From Cardiocondyla obscurior (lineage: Eukaryota > Arthropoda > Insecta > Hymenoptera > Formicidae): a DNA stretch of 64,000 nucleotides. A program made the position numbers and the translations under genes. The stretch is taken from the NCBI RefSeq assembly GCF_019399895.1, contig NC_091891.1, positions 496,001 through 560,000 on the forward strand, written 5' to 3'. The notes under the pieces were generated by a model that ran no database searches, was not told the origin of the DNA, and was given only the letters and a program-made list of their open reading frames with translations. This document shows positions 36,634-50,444 of the stretch, piece after piece; position 1 is the first letter of the stretch; the number at the start of each line of letters is the position of its first letter.

Positions 36634-39600
36634 TTACACAGGCGGTGCTTGCGTGTGCTGCAAACAGCCCTCGACATTCTCCGGCCAGTCACAAACATTC
36701 TCATTAGGATTAAACACCAAATTCACAGGACAGGGCATATGATGTTTGCGTTCACCCTCGCACATATAATACATCGTACAATCATTTTTGTCCGCGTGAT
36801 AAGATATGTGATTGTCTTCTTCGTCACACGACACTTCGTTTGCTGCAAAATTATGTTTTACAATCAATTCTTTAATTATTCCTGTGGCCTACTCTTTATC
36901 TTTTATAAATTTTAATAATTTCAGATAAAATTTGATGTTCTCTTTATAATATTCTTCTCACGAGCACATAATAAAAAATATTATGTTCTTTTTATAAAAC
37001 ATTTTCTATATCGATTTACTTACGATCTTTAGTGGTGTATTTTCCATTTCTCAAGGTGCTTTCATAAGGACCGTCATATTCCAGCTTGACTTTATAGCTT
37101 TGCAACTCTTTCTTCATTGCTTTGATCAATGGATACTTTCCTGCTCCGCAAGATCCTCTGAAATCATCCATGTCGACTGACCAGATCATTACACCTCCAA
37201 AGCCTTCTTCTTTTAGCCAAGTCATCTGTAAATAAATATAATTTAGGCTTTGTAAAAGTATATGCATAAACATGGGATATGACGATTCATGTCTAAAAAA
37301 GCAATATTAAATTCTTGAGTAATATTCTTCAAATATATTTTTGTTTAAAAAAAAAGTGTGTGCGGGTATGTGTAATATATATACCTTGTTAATAAGACTT
37401 CTTTCGTCGTCAAATCCGACCCACTGATCATCTCTATAAGCAAATGGTACTTGTTGTTCACTATCCCATACCAGAGTCGTGTTGTCTTCGTTTAGGAAAC
37501 TGCAAACCTATTTACGAAGTAAATCAATTTAGATTTTACTGAATAACGTAAGCAACATACAAATCTTTTAACCCTTTTAATAGAAAAATTCACTTTAACT
37601 ATTTTATTTAAATAGATGAAAAATTATTGCACTTGAGTATTATGAAAAAACAGTTGCATACTTCATAATAAGACAGAAATCCGGATTCATTAGTAAAGTT
37701 TCCTGCAACTCCACCGCCAGACGCAGGTGCACCAATGTCGAATTTATCTTTATCGACTAGGGTAAAGGATCTACCATACGTTGGCATTCCGATCATTAAC
37801 TTTTCTTTTGGTGCTCCTTGCTTTACCCATTCTCGTGCGCTGTAATCCTAAAAATAAAATATGAAACATTTCGTAACAACTAAAAAAAAAAAAAAGAAGA
37901 AAGAAAGATTAAAATTAGCATGCAAACACTTCTATTTACCACTGTCAATTTTTTTTGATAACTAGTAGCACTTTCCAAAGGATATAATGGACTGTTATGA
38001 CCGACTTGTCTCTCCCATTGACCATGAAAGTCGTATGCCATCACGTTAATAAAATCTAGGTACTTGGATATTTCTGGGACATCGTATCTAAAAAGTAAAA
38101 TAAGTTATCTAACATGCTGACGTTTTATATTATATAATATTTTATATTATAAGTGTTAAAAAGAAAAAACTAACTGTTAAAACTAACTTTAACATACATA
38201 AAAAATTATATTGTTTTGTATATATTGTTTTTATATTAATTTGTGATTTAATATAATAATAATAATATACGCGGTCGATCTCGCTATGCGTAAATCTGAC
38301 GCGAGACGCTACCGCGTCTCTTGATATCTACCCTGCAGCAATAGCTTCAAAACTTGCAGGCACCGCGGCTGACAAGATTAATTTCGGTTGACCAGAACTC
38401 TTTGCTTCACCCTCGAAAGCTAGCCTGAGTTCCTTTAAAAGATTAACGTAAGCCGTTCGATCGTCAGCTCCTCTACAAGAAATATATTTTATATAATTAT
38501 TCAAAATACTGATAAAATACACGAAATAAAGAAAATACCTCGGGTATTCCCAGTCAACATCTAGGCCGTCGAATTTATATTCTCGCAGAAAATCAATAGC
38601 TTCATAGACAAATTGATTCATCCGGAACGTATTACTGGTGAGTTCTTTGAAAGGCGTCGAGCCAAATGCCCATCCGCCAATCGCAAGTAAAATCTAATGA
38701 TAACATTAAAATATTAATAATTGAGTCACTTTTTAATTAATTTTATTAAATAACAATTTCTGTATTTTTAGATTTAATTATCTATTTTTACTTAGAAATT
38801 TTAAAATGCCAAAATTTAAAAGAAGAACCGAAATCTTTATTTAAGATTATTTTTACAAAATAAAATTTTTAATACGCAATAATACGATAAAAATTTATTA
38901 AACTGTTAAAATTTAGTGAACAATACCTTAATATCTGAATTCTTATCGCGAAGCGCAATCAATCTCTTATACATTTCAGCGTCTTTGTCACTTCCTTCGG
39001 TAAGTAAATGATCCTTCAAAGTAGCGAACGCGTATACTACGTGAGTGCAAAGATTCGGATCAATGTCTTCCGGATTAAACCGTCCCATTCCTGGCCTCTT
39101 GTGCGACCAATTTGTCAGATAACAAATAGTTTGCGCTTCTCTCTCTGCAATTTATAAAAAACATTTTAATATTTAATTAATCTCTAATTGTAAATATTAT
39201 CTCAACAGATATATTTCTTATATGTATAGTCTAAACTGTTTAAAAAATTAATACATTTTTATAGAAAAAATATTTAATTAAAATATAATAAAAATATAGT
39301 TTAATAATTTTAATAAAAAATTACCTTGAGTCGGAGTGTTAATAACAAGGGTAGACTTTTGAATTTTTTTTGATTTGTTGAGCACTTCCGAAACGGCAAT
39401 CTTGTAAGGCTCCGGTTTCTTGACGATTGTTTCCGTGATAGTAGTAGCGACTGCCGTCCAATCGATGTCCTTGGCATTGGAACCTCGCGAAATACCCCGG
39501 AGTTCTTCTCTCATCGCTCCAATCAGAGGATACCGAACGTTTCCACCGCACACGGTGCCATTGAAATCGTCCATGTCGATTGTCCACACCATAGCACCTC

Positions 39601-42596
39601 CGTAACCCTTGCTCTTTAGCCAGTCCATTTTATTCCTAATGGATTTTTCGTCGTCAAAACCAACCCACTGATCGTTGTACACCAAATAAGGTACTTTCAT
39701 CTCGTCATCCCATACGTAGCCGGCACCATTATGCAGCATTTCGCAGATCTGACATAAAAAAATAATTGTAATTTTACACGTAGCTTTATTAACTTGTTTT
39801 TGTATAAAATATATTGTATAAAAACATAGGATCTACCTCATAATATGCGAGAAAACCAGACTCCTTTGTGTATTCGCCTGCCTTTCCGCCACCGTTAGCT
39901 GGAGCGTGTACGCGGAAGTTCGAAGGGTTTGAAAGGGTAAAGGACCGGCCGTACGTAGGCATGCCTATAATAAGTTTTTCTTTCGGTGCACCCAGCTTGA
40001 CCCACATGGTAGCTGCATTGTCAACGCTCAATTGTTTCTGCCACTCCGAATCTAATGACGAGGCGTACAACGGGGCGTTATGACCGGTTTCTCTTTCCCA
40101 TTTCCCGTGGAAGTCGTAGGCCATGAGATTAATAAAGTCCAAATAGCTAAGTGAATAAATGTACATTTTCAGTCAAACATATATCACGATTCAGATACTC
40201 TAAATGTGTAACACTTAACATGTTAATTATTTTATTTTAAATTCATGAGTCAACTATAAAATAATTATTAAAAAAAAAGTTATTTGCACAATAATATCGT
40301 ATTAAAAAAAAATAACATTAAATTTATATTTATTAATGTATTTCACATTTCTTTCTAAAGTTTTTCTTGTACCTGGCGACTGCTGGCACATCATATCCAC
40401 TCTTAACATTGTCAGGTCCAACTGGTACCGCGGCGGTTAACAAAAGACGCGACTTCTTCTTCTCTTGTGCCTCTGCTTCGAAAGCCTCTCGCAATTCTAC
40501 GAGAAAATAATAAATTAAAACGTAACGGACGTATATGATGTATGAACATGCACGAAGAGTGGAAATGTCAAGTGTTCCGTCGCACGTTGAACTCGAGTAA
40601 TTCTTAAGTACGATAAAACAATAGGTAATAATCGTTTTATAGAGATTAATGTGCGTATCTGACATTTTCACTCTCGAGGATTTTACATTGTTATATTTTT
40701 CTTTTTCTCAATCAGGTCTTTACCCTTCAGCAGGAGAACGTAATTCTTTTTATCGTCTCCACCCTTCGGATATTCCCAGTCGATGTCAAGGCCATCAAAG
40801 TTTCTATCCCGTAAATATGGTATTGCACTGTAGATGAAGGTTTGTCGAGCATATCTCGTCGACGATACATCCTTGAACTTTTGCGTGCCGAAAGACCAAC
40901 CGCCTGGGAGATAGGATGAAAGATAAAATTATATTTGCACTTGTTATTAACCTGAGTTGAGAAATTTTCCAAATTGCGATCATTTATTGCACGTAAATTT
41001 ATTTACGCGCTGACCACGTATTCAATTATATGTATATATTAATAATTTACCTAATTTTCGAATAAATAATAGAAAATAATATGAGGCGACACTAAATAAA
41101 CATACCAAGTGCGAGCAGAACTTTAAGAGACGGATTGGCTTTTTTAAGATTCACCACTTTATCATAGAGACCGACTTTGCCGTCCTTTGTCTCGTCGTTC
41201 GATTCGAAACTGGTTAATTTGTTCTTCTTTAGCCAGCCGAAGGCGAAAATAACGTGGGTGCAGAGGTCAGGTTGAATGTCCTCCGGCACGAACTTGCCGA
41301 TCTTCGTTCGATACTGAGACCAATTGGTATAATAACATACAAGCTGTGGAGAAAGAAAATGGAGATCTGTAACTTTATTAATATAAAAAAAAATAATAAT
41401 AAACCGATCAACGCAAAAATAAGGTATTTACGAAAACGATTTGGACGTACTCCCTGAAGGACAGATATGGGATTAGCTGCGACAAGTGACGACGGCGGCT
41501 GGCGTACGTGCTTCCCCCACTCTCGGCTGCCGAGCGTGGGGAGGGGTAAGAGACTGCGTTCTCCCTCAGTTTTCTGTGACCGGTGCTATATGTTACATCT
41601 ACGTACGTGCGTTTCGTGTAAGATTCGACGCACACCACGCCAAGATCACGTACGCTAGCCGCCGTCGCAGCCCCACGAACTTAATTCCAGACGGTTGAGT
41701 GTATGTACATACGGTTCTGACATCTATCGACGTAAGTTCAAAGAGTGCTTTTTCACCTACCTTGTAATCGTTTGTCTTGCCAGGCTGAAGTTCGTTCTTT
41801 GTGTTCTTATTGCTAACCCGATTTCGCGTAACCTTGAACCTGTTGACACTGGCTGAGACCTCCTGGTCGTTTGAGATCGACGGGGCGGAAGTTGTCGGCC
41901 TCCGGAATCTTTTTCTCGCGCCTAACAACATAAACACAATCGCGATATAATTACGTAAAATCGCTCTGATTTTTTTCTACGGCAATTACGCAACGTATGC
42001 ACGAATATGTGTTTCAACATTGCATAAGATTTCGCGCTTACACGCATACGGCACGAAACTTGGAAAGGCAGGTGCCTTTCACCCATTAGAATCAACTACT
42101 TTGGAACCGTTTTGCATGTGTGATGCAATATCGACGACGACAGAGCCCTTTTGCGCTTTTTAGGTATTGTATAATATAAACTTGTGTAATCGGAAGGCTA
42201 CGTGTTCTCGCGCAGTTAAATACACTTGTCTGATCGCCATCTGCACTTGCAGACAGATTGCTGCTTTAGCGTTTGGCTGATGAAAAAATTTATACAATCC
42301 AAAGTTTGGTCAAGAAATTAGCTATGTCGTGGAAAATTAAATAAAGTAAAAGGACATTACGTTACATTATTAATCAATTATTAATAACCTATCTGTGCTG
42401 AATCATTTTAATCGCCCCGATTCTTGCTTCGAAAGTGTAAACTAGTGCGATTTCCAAACCGATTATTACGAAAGTAAACGGTGAGAATTAATGATTGCAG
42501 AAGTCGTCGAGTACCTTCGGCGTGTTGAAGGAGACCCAGAAGCAATACTGCGAAGCAGACGAGCAGCAACCTCCAGGTAGTTCTGTTGGTTGACAT
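36634..42596 (-). CDS. Cht7: Group III chitinase with two GH18 domains (Cht7 type)
   Basis: Hydrolyses beta-1,4 bonds of chitin in cuticle; group III enzymes are membrane-anchored or secreted and act in laminar cuticle organisation. Exons in transcript order: 42596-42515, 41921-41761, 41343-41106, 40903-40724, 40496-40373, 40146-39837, 39748-39325, 39144-38927, 38693-38539, 38472-38332, 38087-37940, 37847-37662, 37507-37385, 37225-37024, 36842-36634 (2901 nt, 966 aa). An N-terminal hydrophobic segment (about residues 9-24) is a signal anchor. The first GH18 domain (from about residue 82) has FDGLDIDWEYP with catalytic Glu 204; the second (from about 510) has FDGLDVDWEYP with Glu 628. Both also keep the MAYDFHG and GMPTYGRSF strands. 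A C-terminal CBM14 chitin-binding domain has six Cys at about 903, 919, 925, 935, 948 and 957. Two GH18 domains plus one CBM14 plus an anchor is the Cht7 architecture. Convergent with chaoptin; a MITE sits in intron 2. Confidence 0.95.
41448..41703. mobile_element. MITE family A, copy 3
   Basis: 256 bp, the same length as copy 2 and in inverted orientation to it. It starts TACTCCCTGA and ends TTGAGTGTA, with CGACGGCGGCTGGCGTACGTG at the left and its complement CACGTACGCTAGCCGCCGTCG at the right. The interior CACCACGCCAAGATCACGTA is the reverse complement of the start of copy 2. It occupies most of the 417-base Cht7 intron 2. Apparent ORFs here on both strands are artefacts of the element. Confidence 0.86.
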
Positions 42597-45500
42597 CTGG
42601 AAAGAAAGCAGAGACTGGGACAATGCAACAGAAATAGGTAAGTGCAATGAGAGTTTGATTAATTTATTGCTAGTAAACGTTTGCTCGAGTTGAAGTAAAT
42701 CACTTCCAATTGAGAAACTCAGGCTGAAAACTTGATACAAAATTAATCAACCTTACGTAGTTAAATCTAGAGTTATGGCTTCTTCTGTATTTAGATGAAC
42801 AATAAGTTTGTCTAGAAACTTGTCTTTTTATAATGATGAAATTGCAGACTTAATTCAGCTTAAGATTTTATTGGCAAACGTTGGTGAAAAAATTCAGACT
42901 TGCTAGACAAGAATTCTTTAACATATTCCTTTTACTTTGCCCGTTAACTTGAAAAACGTTTGCATAACTTAATATTTCTTTTCTCTGGCGTGGTGTAACT
43001 ATTCATGCACGATGAGGTTAAAGACCTGAGGTATAGTTCTCTGCTAATTAGTCCGCGTAATATTATTCACAACGACGTCGTGATTGTCGAGAAGAAAAAT
43101 TCAAAATACTGTACCACTACTTGTTAATATTTGCGATGCCTAATAAGTAAACGGCGAGAATCGTTGACGGTTTTGACAATCAATTACTAGGTAATCGTTA
43201 ATTGTTGTACAATAGCGACAATAAGAACCGCGAGTATTTTCATTAAAGTGTTCTTCAACGTATCGCTGATCGAATAGGGGGTGGGAGTCTAATAAACTCA
43301 TCTTAAATTCATTTCTCTCGCGAATAATTTGAGATTACAACAAAATTAGAGCACTTGGAATTAAGCGATACAAGAGCGAAAATATATTTCACACTTTCGT
43401 ACTTTTTTTTTATAGCGGTAAAATTTAATTTACAATTTTACATTCAGACATATCATAAATGCAGTTTGTTGAATAAGGACGAATTAAAATGTCCACATGA
43501 TTTACAAGCATATTTCAAACGTAGGATTCTTGAAACGTGTGAGAAATTATGTCCACAATGTTGATGCAACGATGAAACTTGAGTTCCAGTGACATATTCA
43601 TTAAGAAATGATTCAACACTAAGTAGTTTTCATTGGCATCCAAGAAATGCGAAAGTAATTTGCGGTTTAAGTAATCTATTGCTGAGCGAACGGTTGTACT
43701 CGAAGAGCTTGGGTGAATAAAAAAATAGCTAAGCGAACATAGTCAGCAGCGAGAAACTCAGTAAAATAATTATGCGCAAATGTATCTTATCGAAAATTAT
43801 TTCTACTTGAAATTCGCGGAGAGGAGATTACAATTTTTCAATTCTCTGGCTGTACGTTACGTGGAATAGATTATCTTTATGACTCGGAACAACTCGTACC
43901 ATTTTTATCGCGAACAAAAGTTGGTAAATGATAGGAAAAGATCTCTGCATTGATATTCAACGTTATGCGGCTTGCTTATCTTGCATTTTAGATAAAATAC
44001 TAAGAACTTAAAGACGCGTTGGAGTGAATAATTATCCCCAATGCATCCACATCGAAACAATGTACCGATCCGTTCGCACGCGAATCGCGTTTTCACTCCC
44101 GGCTTGCGTGAGATCACGATGGAAGTCACGCTTCATCGCGTTTTTTCGCAGGATAGATCCACGGTGGGATAAAATACCACGCAGCTCGTCGTCCTCGCTC
44201 GTATTAATTATTATTGCAAACGGTAAGAAAGTTGGCGGACCGAGCCGATCCTTTTTTTTTTTCGAGGCCATGGCCGACCGGGGCCTTTGCAACGAGCAAA
44301 TTTTTTTTTTTTTTCAACGGCATCCGCACGGCTCCGTATTACTTCAACGGCATCCGCGAACCTGGAAAGTTCTTAACCTCGTGAACCCCTCTCGTCAGAG
44401 GACCGCAAAGATCGAATATCATTGCGCGAGACCCGCGACTTAATGATATTCAGCGTGAAGCCCGCCGGTCCCGCTTTTATATCGGACCGAGCCGCTGGTT
44501 CCGATATGCCGAGACGAAGTGAAACTTCTCTTTCCTGCGTTCCGCGGCGATGCGATTTGTCGAGAGTGATTTCGTTCGGCAGTCTTGACGGCGACACTTT
44601 TGTGCCTCGCTAATATCACTTAAAGTTTCCATTTGCCGCGTCAAATTTAGCAGCTCGATTTAATCTAAGCGAAATACAATATTTTTTGCAGACTATAAGA
44701 GATCGTCATCTCCGCGAAATACTTGCAGGTTTTTTAATTTACACCTTGCGACCGTCGATGATGAAGAGAAAATGCAATTATGCCTTTAATCTTTCTGTTC
44801 CAATTTCACTTTGCATCAAGGTTCACGTTGTACGAACAGAACTGAATTATCAAATCCCCAGCATCATATTATTATTAATATTACTTTACAAACGGCTTTT
44901 TAACTTTTTCCACATTACTAGAAATAATTAATGAAATTCAAAATTTCATAATTCTTAAAAATAAAATATCGCTGTCTGTACCTATACAAGTCTACGCACA
45001 ATGTGGCAAGTGCATTAAAATGACGTTCTCGACAAGTATTGTAAAGAAAAAACAAAAGAAATTTTTTTTTTACCGCTTCTCCTGATTTGTAAGAAAAAAA
45101 AAGAGAAATAACGTTTGAATCAGCCTGAGATTTTCAAATTTAAGTGACTTAAGCCAAGTATCTTAAGGCCATCGCCAGCTGCAACTCTCTCGTTGCATCG
45201 TCTTGTCGTTTGCGTTGCGTCGTCGTTGATGGCTTGGCTTGGCTCGGCTCGGCGCGGCTGTGCACGTCCGTTCGCGTGGAGAGAGCGAGAGATTTCTATG
45301 CCGGACTTTTAGAACGAGCGGCTCCTATTGCCACGGTGCACGACTCCCTCGTGTTATATAGCCAGCCAAGTATCCGTGACTTGGCAGGATGATAATTTCC
45401 AACGTTCCCCTTACTGGTCTATCCGCGTGCGCGCGTTTGCCGTACACCGGCGGATGCAAGGCAATCTAACGTAAATCTTAAGGGATATATACCCGAGATG

Positions 45501-48500
45501 TTTAAATCGCTGTATCGGGTTTCTACGACCTTCTTCTCGGGAGAAGAACGGGACAACGCGAGCGCAAAGCTCGCGAGAATCATGCTGGATTCGTTGTAAA
45601 GCGGAAATGCATTTTTAAATTCTCTTTTCCAATCGGTTTTTTTTTTTCTTTCGCGATAAAACACTTTGCGGTTACTTTTATGTAGAAAAATTAATAGCTG
45701 TTGAAGGGATCCAATTAATATTGAGTTAATGAAATATGAGCGAACAAAGTTGAGCCTGATTCGAAAGACCTAAGGCTTCAATGTCATTTCGTCACGCATG
45801 ATCTGGTTCCTCAATCTTTTTAACAATCTAATAAAAGACGAAATAAGTAATTGCAAAATTACAAAATAAACAAATTGATATTTTTCCGTCTGCCAAAAAT
45901 ATATTTTTTTAAAGTAACACATATTTTTCTAACTATTAAGTAAAATTAGAATTTCATGTGTATATAGACTGTGCTGTAATAAATACGTAGAAATAATCTT
46001 TATAATTGTTTGCGATTATAAAGCAAAGACGACAAAAAAATCAAAGTAAAATAAACTTTCGTGTCTACGAAGAAGAGTTAAATTATTATCGTCGAGAATT
46101 AACATCAGGTTTCAATTCCCGCTATTTTGCCGATTAGCATCTGAAATTGTAGTGAAAACCGGCGAAGCCTGGCATTACCTACATCTCCAATCGTCCTCAT
46201 TTTATTTAGTTTTGTTTCAAGATTCGACGCTTCAATCGTCGCTAGGCAGGATGTTGATTGATTTTTGCGACAGATTCTAGATCAGGGAGATCGTTCATCC
46301 GTGAAAATTTCACTGACGTTTCTTTACTTCCATACGCGACTTTACGTACGCAGTTTGGGATTTTCGAAAGTTATCCGTCATAAAGATATGGCCCGTCTAA
46401 TTGTTGATTCACCGCCAACAAGAGAAATCGATTCTCAGCGTCGCCTATTAAGAGGGAAATGCAATTACAGGGACGATTATGCACCGCGGTTAGTCACAAT
46501 GCGCGTTTTCCCTTTTGCTCGTCTCGTGGATGACAACTTGCGCATCGCCATCTCGATTTTCCCCTATCTCGGGGTTCTCGATGTCATTTACATTTTTATT
46601 ACACCATTTACCCTACAGTATTTGTGTAATTTTGATTAAATAATAAAGAATAGGATATCTTCCACAATTAATAATTATAACTTGCAATCCAACGCCAGCT
46701 TCTCGTTTATCATTATGCTGTTATTAAACACGTAATGTTATATTTTATTCCCATGATAAGAATTAAATTAATCTATCAGATAAAGCAGCAAATGATAAAT
46801 GAAAATTTGGCGTGTGACTCATGGATTGTAGGTATAGTGGCGAAGGCGGAGTACCGTTGAGATGCAACGAAACCATTTCTACCGGTTTGTGCTGTGGCTG
46901 TGCTAGGCTTTCTTTTGGACCGTGCGCCATGCTACCTTGTTACATTTACCTGGTTTACACTCGAACGCTCTCATTCACTTAGCTTCGGCATACAAGACTT
47001 TGCCCTTAACCGTACCGTGCTGTCGCGCGACGTTTTAATTCTTAAAAACAATCGCTTCTTCTATTGTCTCTTAACTTTGATACAAATTTTATTTTAATTT
47101 ATTATTATAATCTTTAATTTAATATAAAATTTATTTTTGTATTACGTGCGGAATTTATGTGCGGAGAGTTAAATATATATGTGTCATTTTCTTAGGTCAA
47201 TACAGTTTCTACGTTTTAATTTAAATATTCTTCAATATTGCACATTTTATATAATGCTAATAGCAAATTTCTCTCGTAATAGCGGCTTTCTGTTATATCT
47301 TAATATTATTTTTCCGTGGCGTCAAGCTTTCTTATTTCTGCTCGAATTCCGGAACGTTTTCAACACATTCTTTATTGAATTACTGTCGTCAACCTCTCGC
47401 GCAGAATAGAAATAATTCCACCGCACAAGTATGAGCGCAGCTATTAATACAATCGCTTTATTAGCGATAGGGTAAATTCAAGTAATTTTATCTATGTGAC
47501 TGCTTTTGTTTCAACTACTAACTTTTTTTTATATATTTTTATGTATCTATGTTTCATTACAAATTCACTTGCCATAACGTACCTCTTACCTGCATTTAAT
47601 TACATTTTAATAAGGCCTACATTTTCAGCAAGGCCTATATTTCCTTTTATGGAGATATACTTCTTTATAGGTCATAAATGCAAAAAAAAAAAAAATTAAA
47701 ATTATAAACTTTCATACTTATGTGATCCTTTTACACATCCCTCGTATTTCTTGCTCATTTTCTACTTTCGAGCGTTCCCACTTGCTATCGAATTCCTATA
47801 TCTCAAAGTGCATTCCACATCGAAATACTCTTGCATAGGACGGACACTCGCTCTTTGATCTTTTTCAGTTCAATCGAGTGGTTTTTTTAAACTAACTTCC
47901 AGAAACTATCTTATAAAAATCTTGATGCAAATAAGCCCGTTGTAATTTCAATCTGTTTATCTTGTAGAATGTAGGTCTGCGAAGATGACACAGTTATAGC
48001 TGCGCGATGGCAAAAATCGAGCGAAAGCTTATATTCATTCGATGCATAAAGCTAAAACACGATTTTCAACTGGCGCGTTTCTTCTTACCGGTTGTAAATA
48101 ATTTTTTTGTTGCCAACATTCAGCTAGTCTGGGAAACTTTCTAGCCGGCGACTACATGCCTAACTCGGTAGAAATCAAAGTCATGCAAAATTATTCCTCA
48201 CGCACGCATCGTTTCAGGATCGCCACATCAATATTCAAATATTGACATTTTTGTAAAATTATTTATTTAATTTAGCAGAGCTCATTTAATTTAGCATAAT
48301 TTTTATCAACGTAATTCAATAATTTTTTAACATCTTGTTAGAATAATTCCCGTTTTTCGTTGTATTTGAAAGAACAACCTGCGATTCCGCGACGTTCTAG
48401 ATAAAAGAGATTATTTTTCTTTAATCTTCTCAAGGTTTTCAACTTTTTCTGAGAGAGAAAAAAAGATTACGTTTCTGCATTATGTATATTTTTCTTTACA

Positions 48501-50149
48501 AAGGATTCTCTGTCCTCGCTCTGCATTTTACGATCCATGCCAGCATGCAAATCACGGAATTTCTTATGTAGATTTCCCAGAGTCTTTATGTTCACATAAC
48601 ATCGATAATACCTACAGTTTTACCGATGAGCAAAAAGTGTCGTTACGTATCCGCGAAAATGTAACGGGTTAAAAAAATTAATCTCGCGTGTCGGCGGCAA
48701 GTAATATAAGGGTCTGATCGCGAAGAGAATGGCGAAGGTTCGCGACGATTAAATGTAAATCGCCGCCTGATTCGTCGCGATGACAGAACGGCGAGCTGCT
48801 GTTGATGGTGTTTTACAATCGCGCGGAGCAATAATTCTCGTCGCGCCAGACCGATTATGAAAACTTGAAAGGCGAGGCTCTCCCGCTACCCGCCACTACA
48901 GCGCGTACATATCCGACGCATTAACAGTAATTTGCGCGTTGCACGCTGATGTAATAATTACTGGAAGTGCCGTACATAAGAATGGTACTCCAACAATACT
49001 CTTCTTCTTGCTCGTCGTGACTTTAGAACGTTCACCTTCATTTTTCATCTCGACAATGACACGCGATTCATATAATTACAACTAATTGCAGCCTCTGCTT
49101 ACAGATTTGTCTTTATTAGCACTTGACCTAAAAACTTGAACAGGGAAAAATAAAATTGTTAATTAACTTTGTTAAGTATCGTACATCGATACCGCTTTAG
49201 CAGTTGCGCAGACACGTTGTATTTTCTAGCATCAGCAATCTGTTAAAATTTTTTTAAGTAATCCACAGCAATTGCGTGCACGAGAAATAACAAATATTGT
49301 AGTAGCAAGTAAATACTGTGTGTGTGTGTGTGTGTGTCATACAAAATAATATTATATACGATCAAATTATAGCGATGCTATAAACGTTTAGCATCATGCA
49401 AGGTATCGATTCGCAAAGTTTCTCACAGCTGCGACATGGGCATTTTCAACGTACGTTTCGCAGCGATAAACTGAGTTTTTATTACGTCCGCATCGATGCA
49501 CGATCGTCCGTTTTTCCACATGGTTTCCTCATTCCCTGGTTTACTACTTATCCTATCGTGTAATTAAAACTCGAGGATCACCGTGCAATCGCATCAGCGT
49601 AATGCGACCGATAATACTACGTCTGTTCGGCGCAACAATATAAATTACGGACACGCGTTAAACTTTTTACACTCATAAAAGAAGGGAATCGCGCTCATTA
49701 ACAGCCAATTAACGTTTAACCCTCAGTTTCAGGTGAAAGTACTGACGGTGAAAAAAAAGAAACTATCTATTATTCGTCTAATCATTTCCGTTAGTTCATA
49801 CGTTCAATGGTTACGCCGAACTTTCCCAAAGTATAATCTATATTCTTAACGTTTCTCACGGTTCAACAATTTGTTTCTCGGTTTTTTTCCACAAACTTTC
49901 CAATTAAATGGTATTTCGCTGATATGCTAAAATCTCAAAGCACTTAAACGCTCATAATTTATAACGACGCCAAGTTCTTTATCGTATAATAAAATATAAC
50001 ACCCCACTTACAAATATTTCAGAGATATATTCATTATCTCTGTTAAAAAAAAAATATCAGTGTTACGGTGTCACGCATCAATTAACTAATTAATCGATTT
50101 TATTGTTGGCATTTATTAAATTATATTTTTTTTTGTTTTTTTGTTTCAG
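42597..50149. other. Cht7 5' flank and long gene-poor region
   Basis: About 7.5 kb. The part next to 42596 should contain Cht7 5' UTR and promoter. CpG-rich patches at about 44.05-44.6, 45.2-45.6 and 48.6-48.95 kb carry ORFs of 60-140 codons on both strands, but none has a recognisable domain, codon bias or consistent splice sites. A TG microsatellite lies at about 49318-49337. No tRNA, rRNA or transposase sequence was recognised. Confidence 0.45.
49318..49337. repeat. TG dinucleotide microsatellite
   Basis: About ten GT units in AT-rich intergenic sequence. Confidence 0.85.
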
Positions 50150-50444
50150 ATCAACGCAGCTGCATTCAATGCTGTCAACAAGTGTCGTTACCGCCGATAT
50201 TATTAATTATACGAACCGCCGTCGGTTCGTCGGTCGTTCCGCGAGTTTCGTATAGTATTCGGGCGGATCTTTTTGAAATACGACTTTCTTTTAAACGCGA
50301 GTGCCGAACATGAAACGCGCATAAAATCACGGTCGGGGTGTTCGCGAGTGACTTGTGCGCGGGAGGATGGCTCGTCACGTCCCATCTGAGAGGAGGAGGA
50401 GGAGGCCCAGGAAGGGTATCCTGCATCGGCGGAGCAACTTTTAA
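50150..50444 (+). ncRNA. Candidate exon A, copy 2 of the spliced cassette
   Basis: Follows a strong polypyrimidine tract and acceptor (tttttgtttcag ending at 50149) and ends at the donor GTAAGT (50445). The last 60 bases match candidate exon A of copy 1 on the opposite strand at 11859. It contains an ATG-initiated 26-codon Arg-rich frame (from about 50367) that ends TAA at the donor; copy 1 does not preserve this ATG, so a conserved peptide is not supported. Whether it is transcribed cannot be told from sequence. Confidence 0.45.

Noticed and set aside
41408..41698. Several ORFs of 63-76 codons on both strands in Cht7 intron 2
   Set aside because: They lie inside the MITE at 41448-41703 and match the chaoptin-intron copy as DNA, not as protein.
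44024..44443. 139-codon plus-strand ORF
   Set aside because: Passes through T homopolymers and shows no motif; an overlapping minus ORF is equally open.
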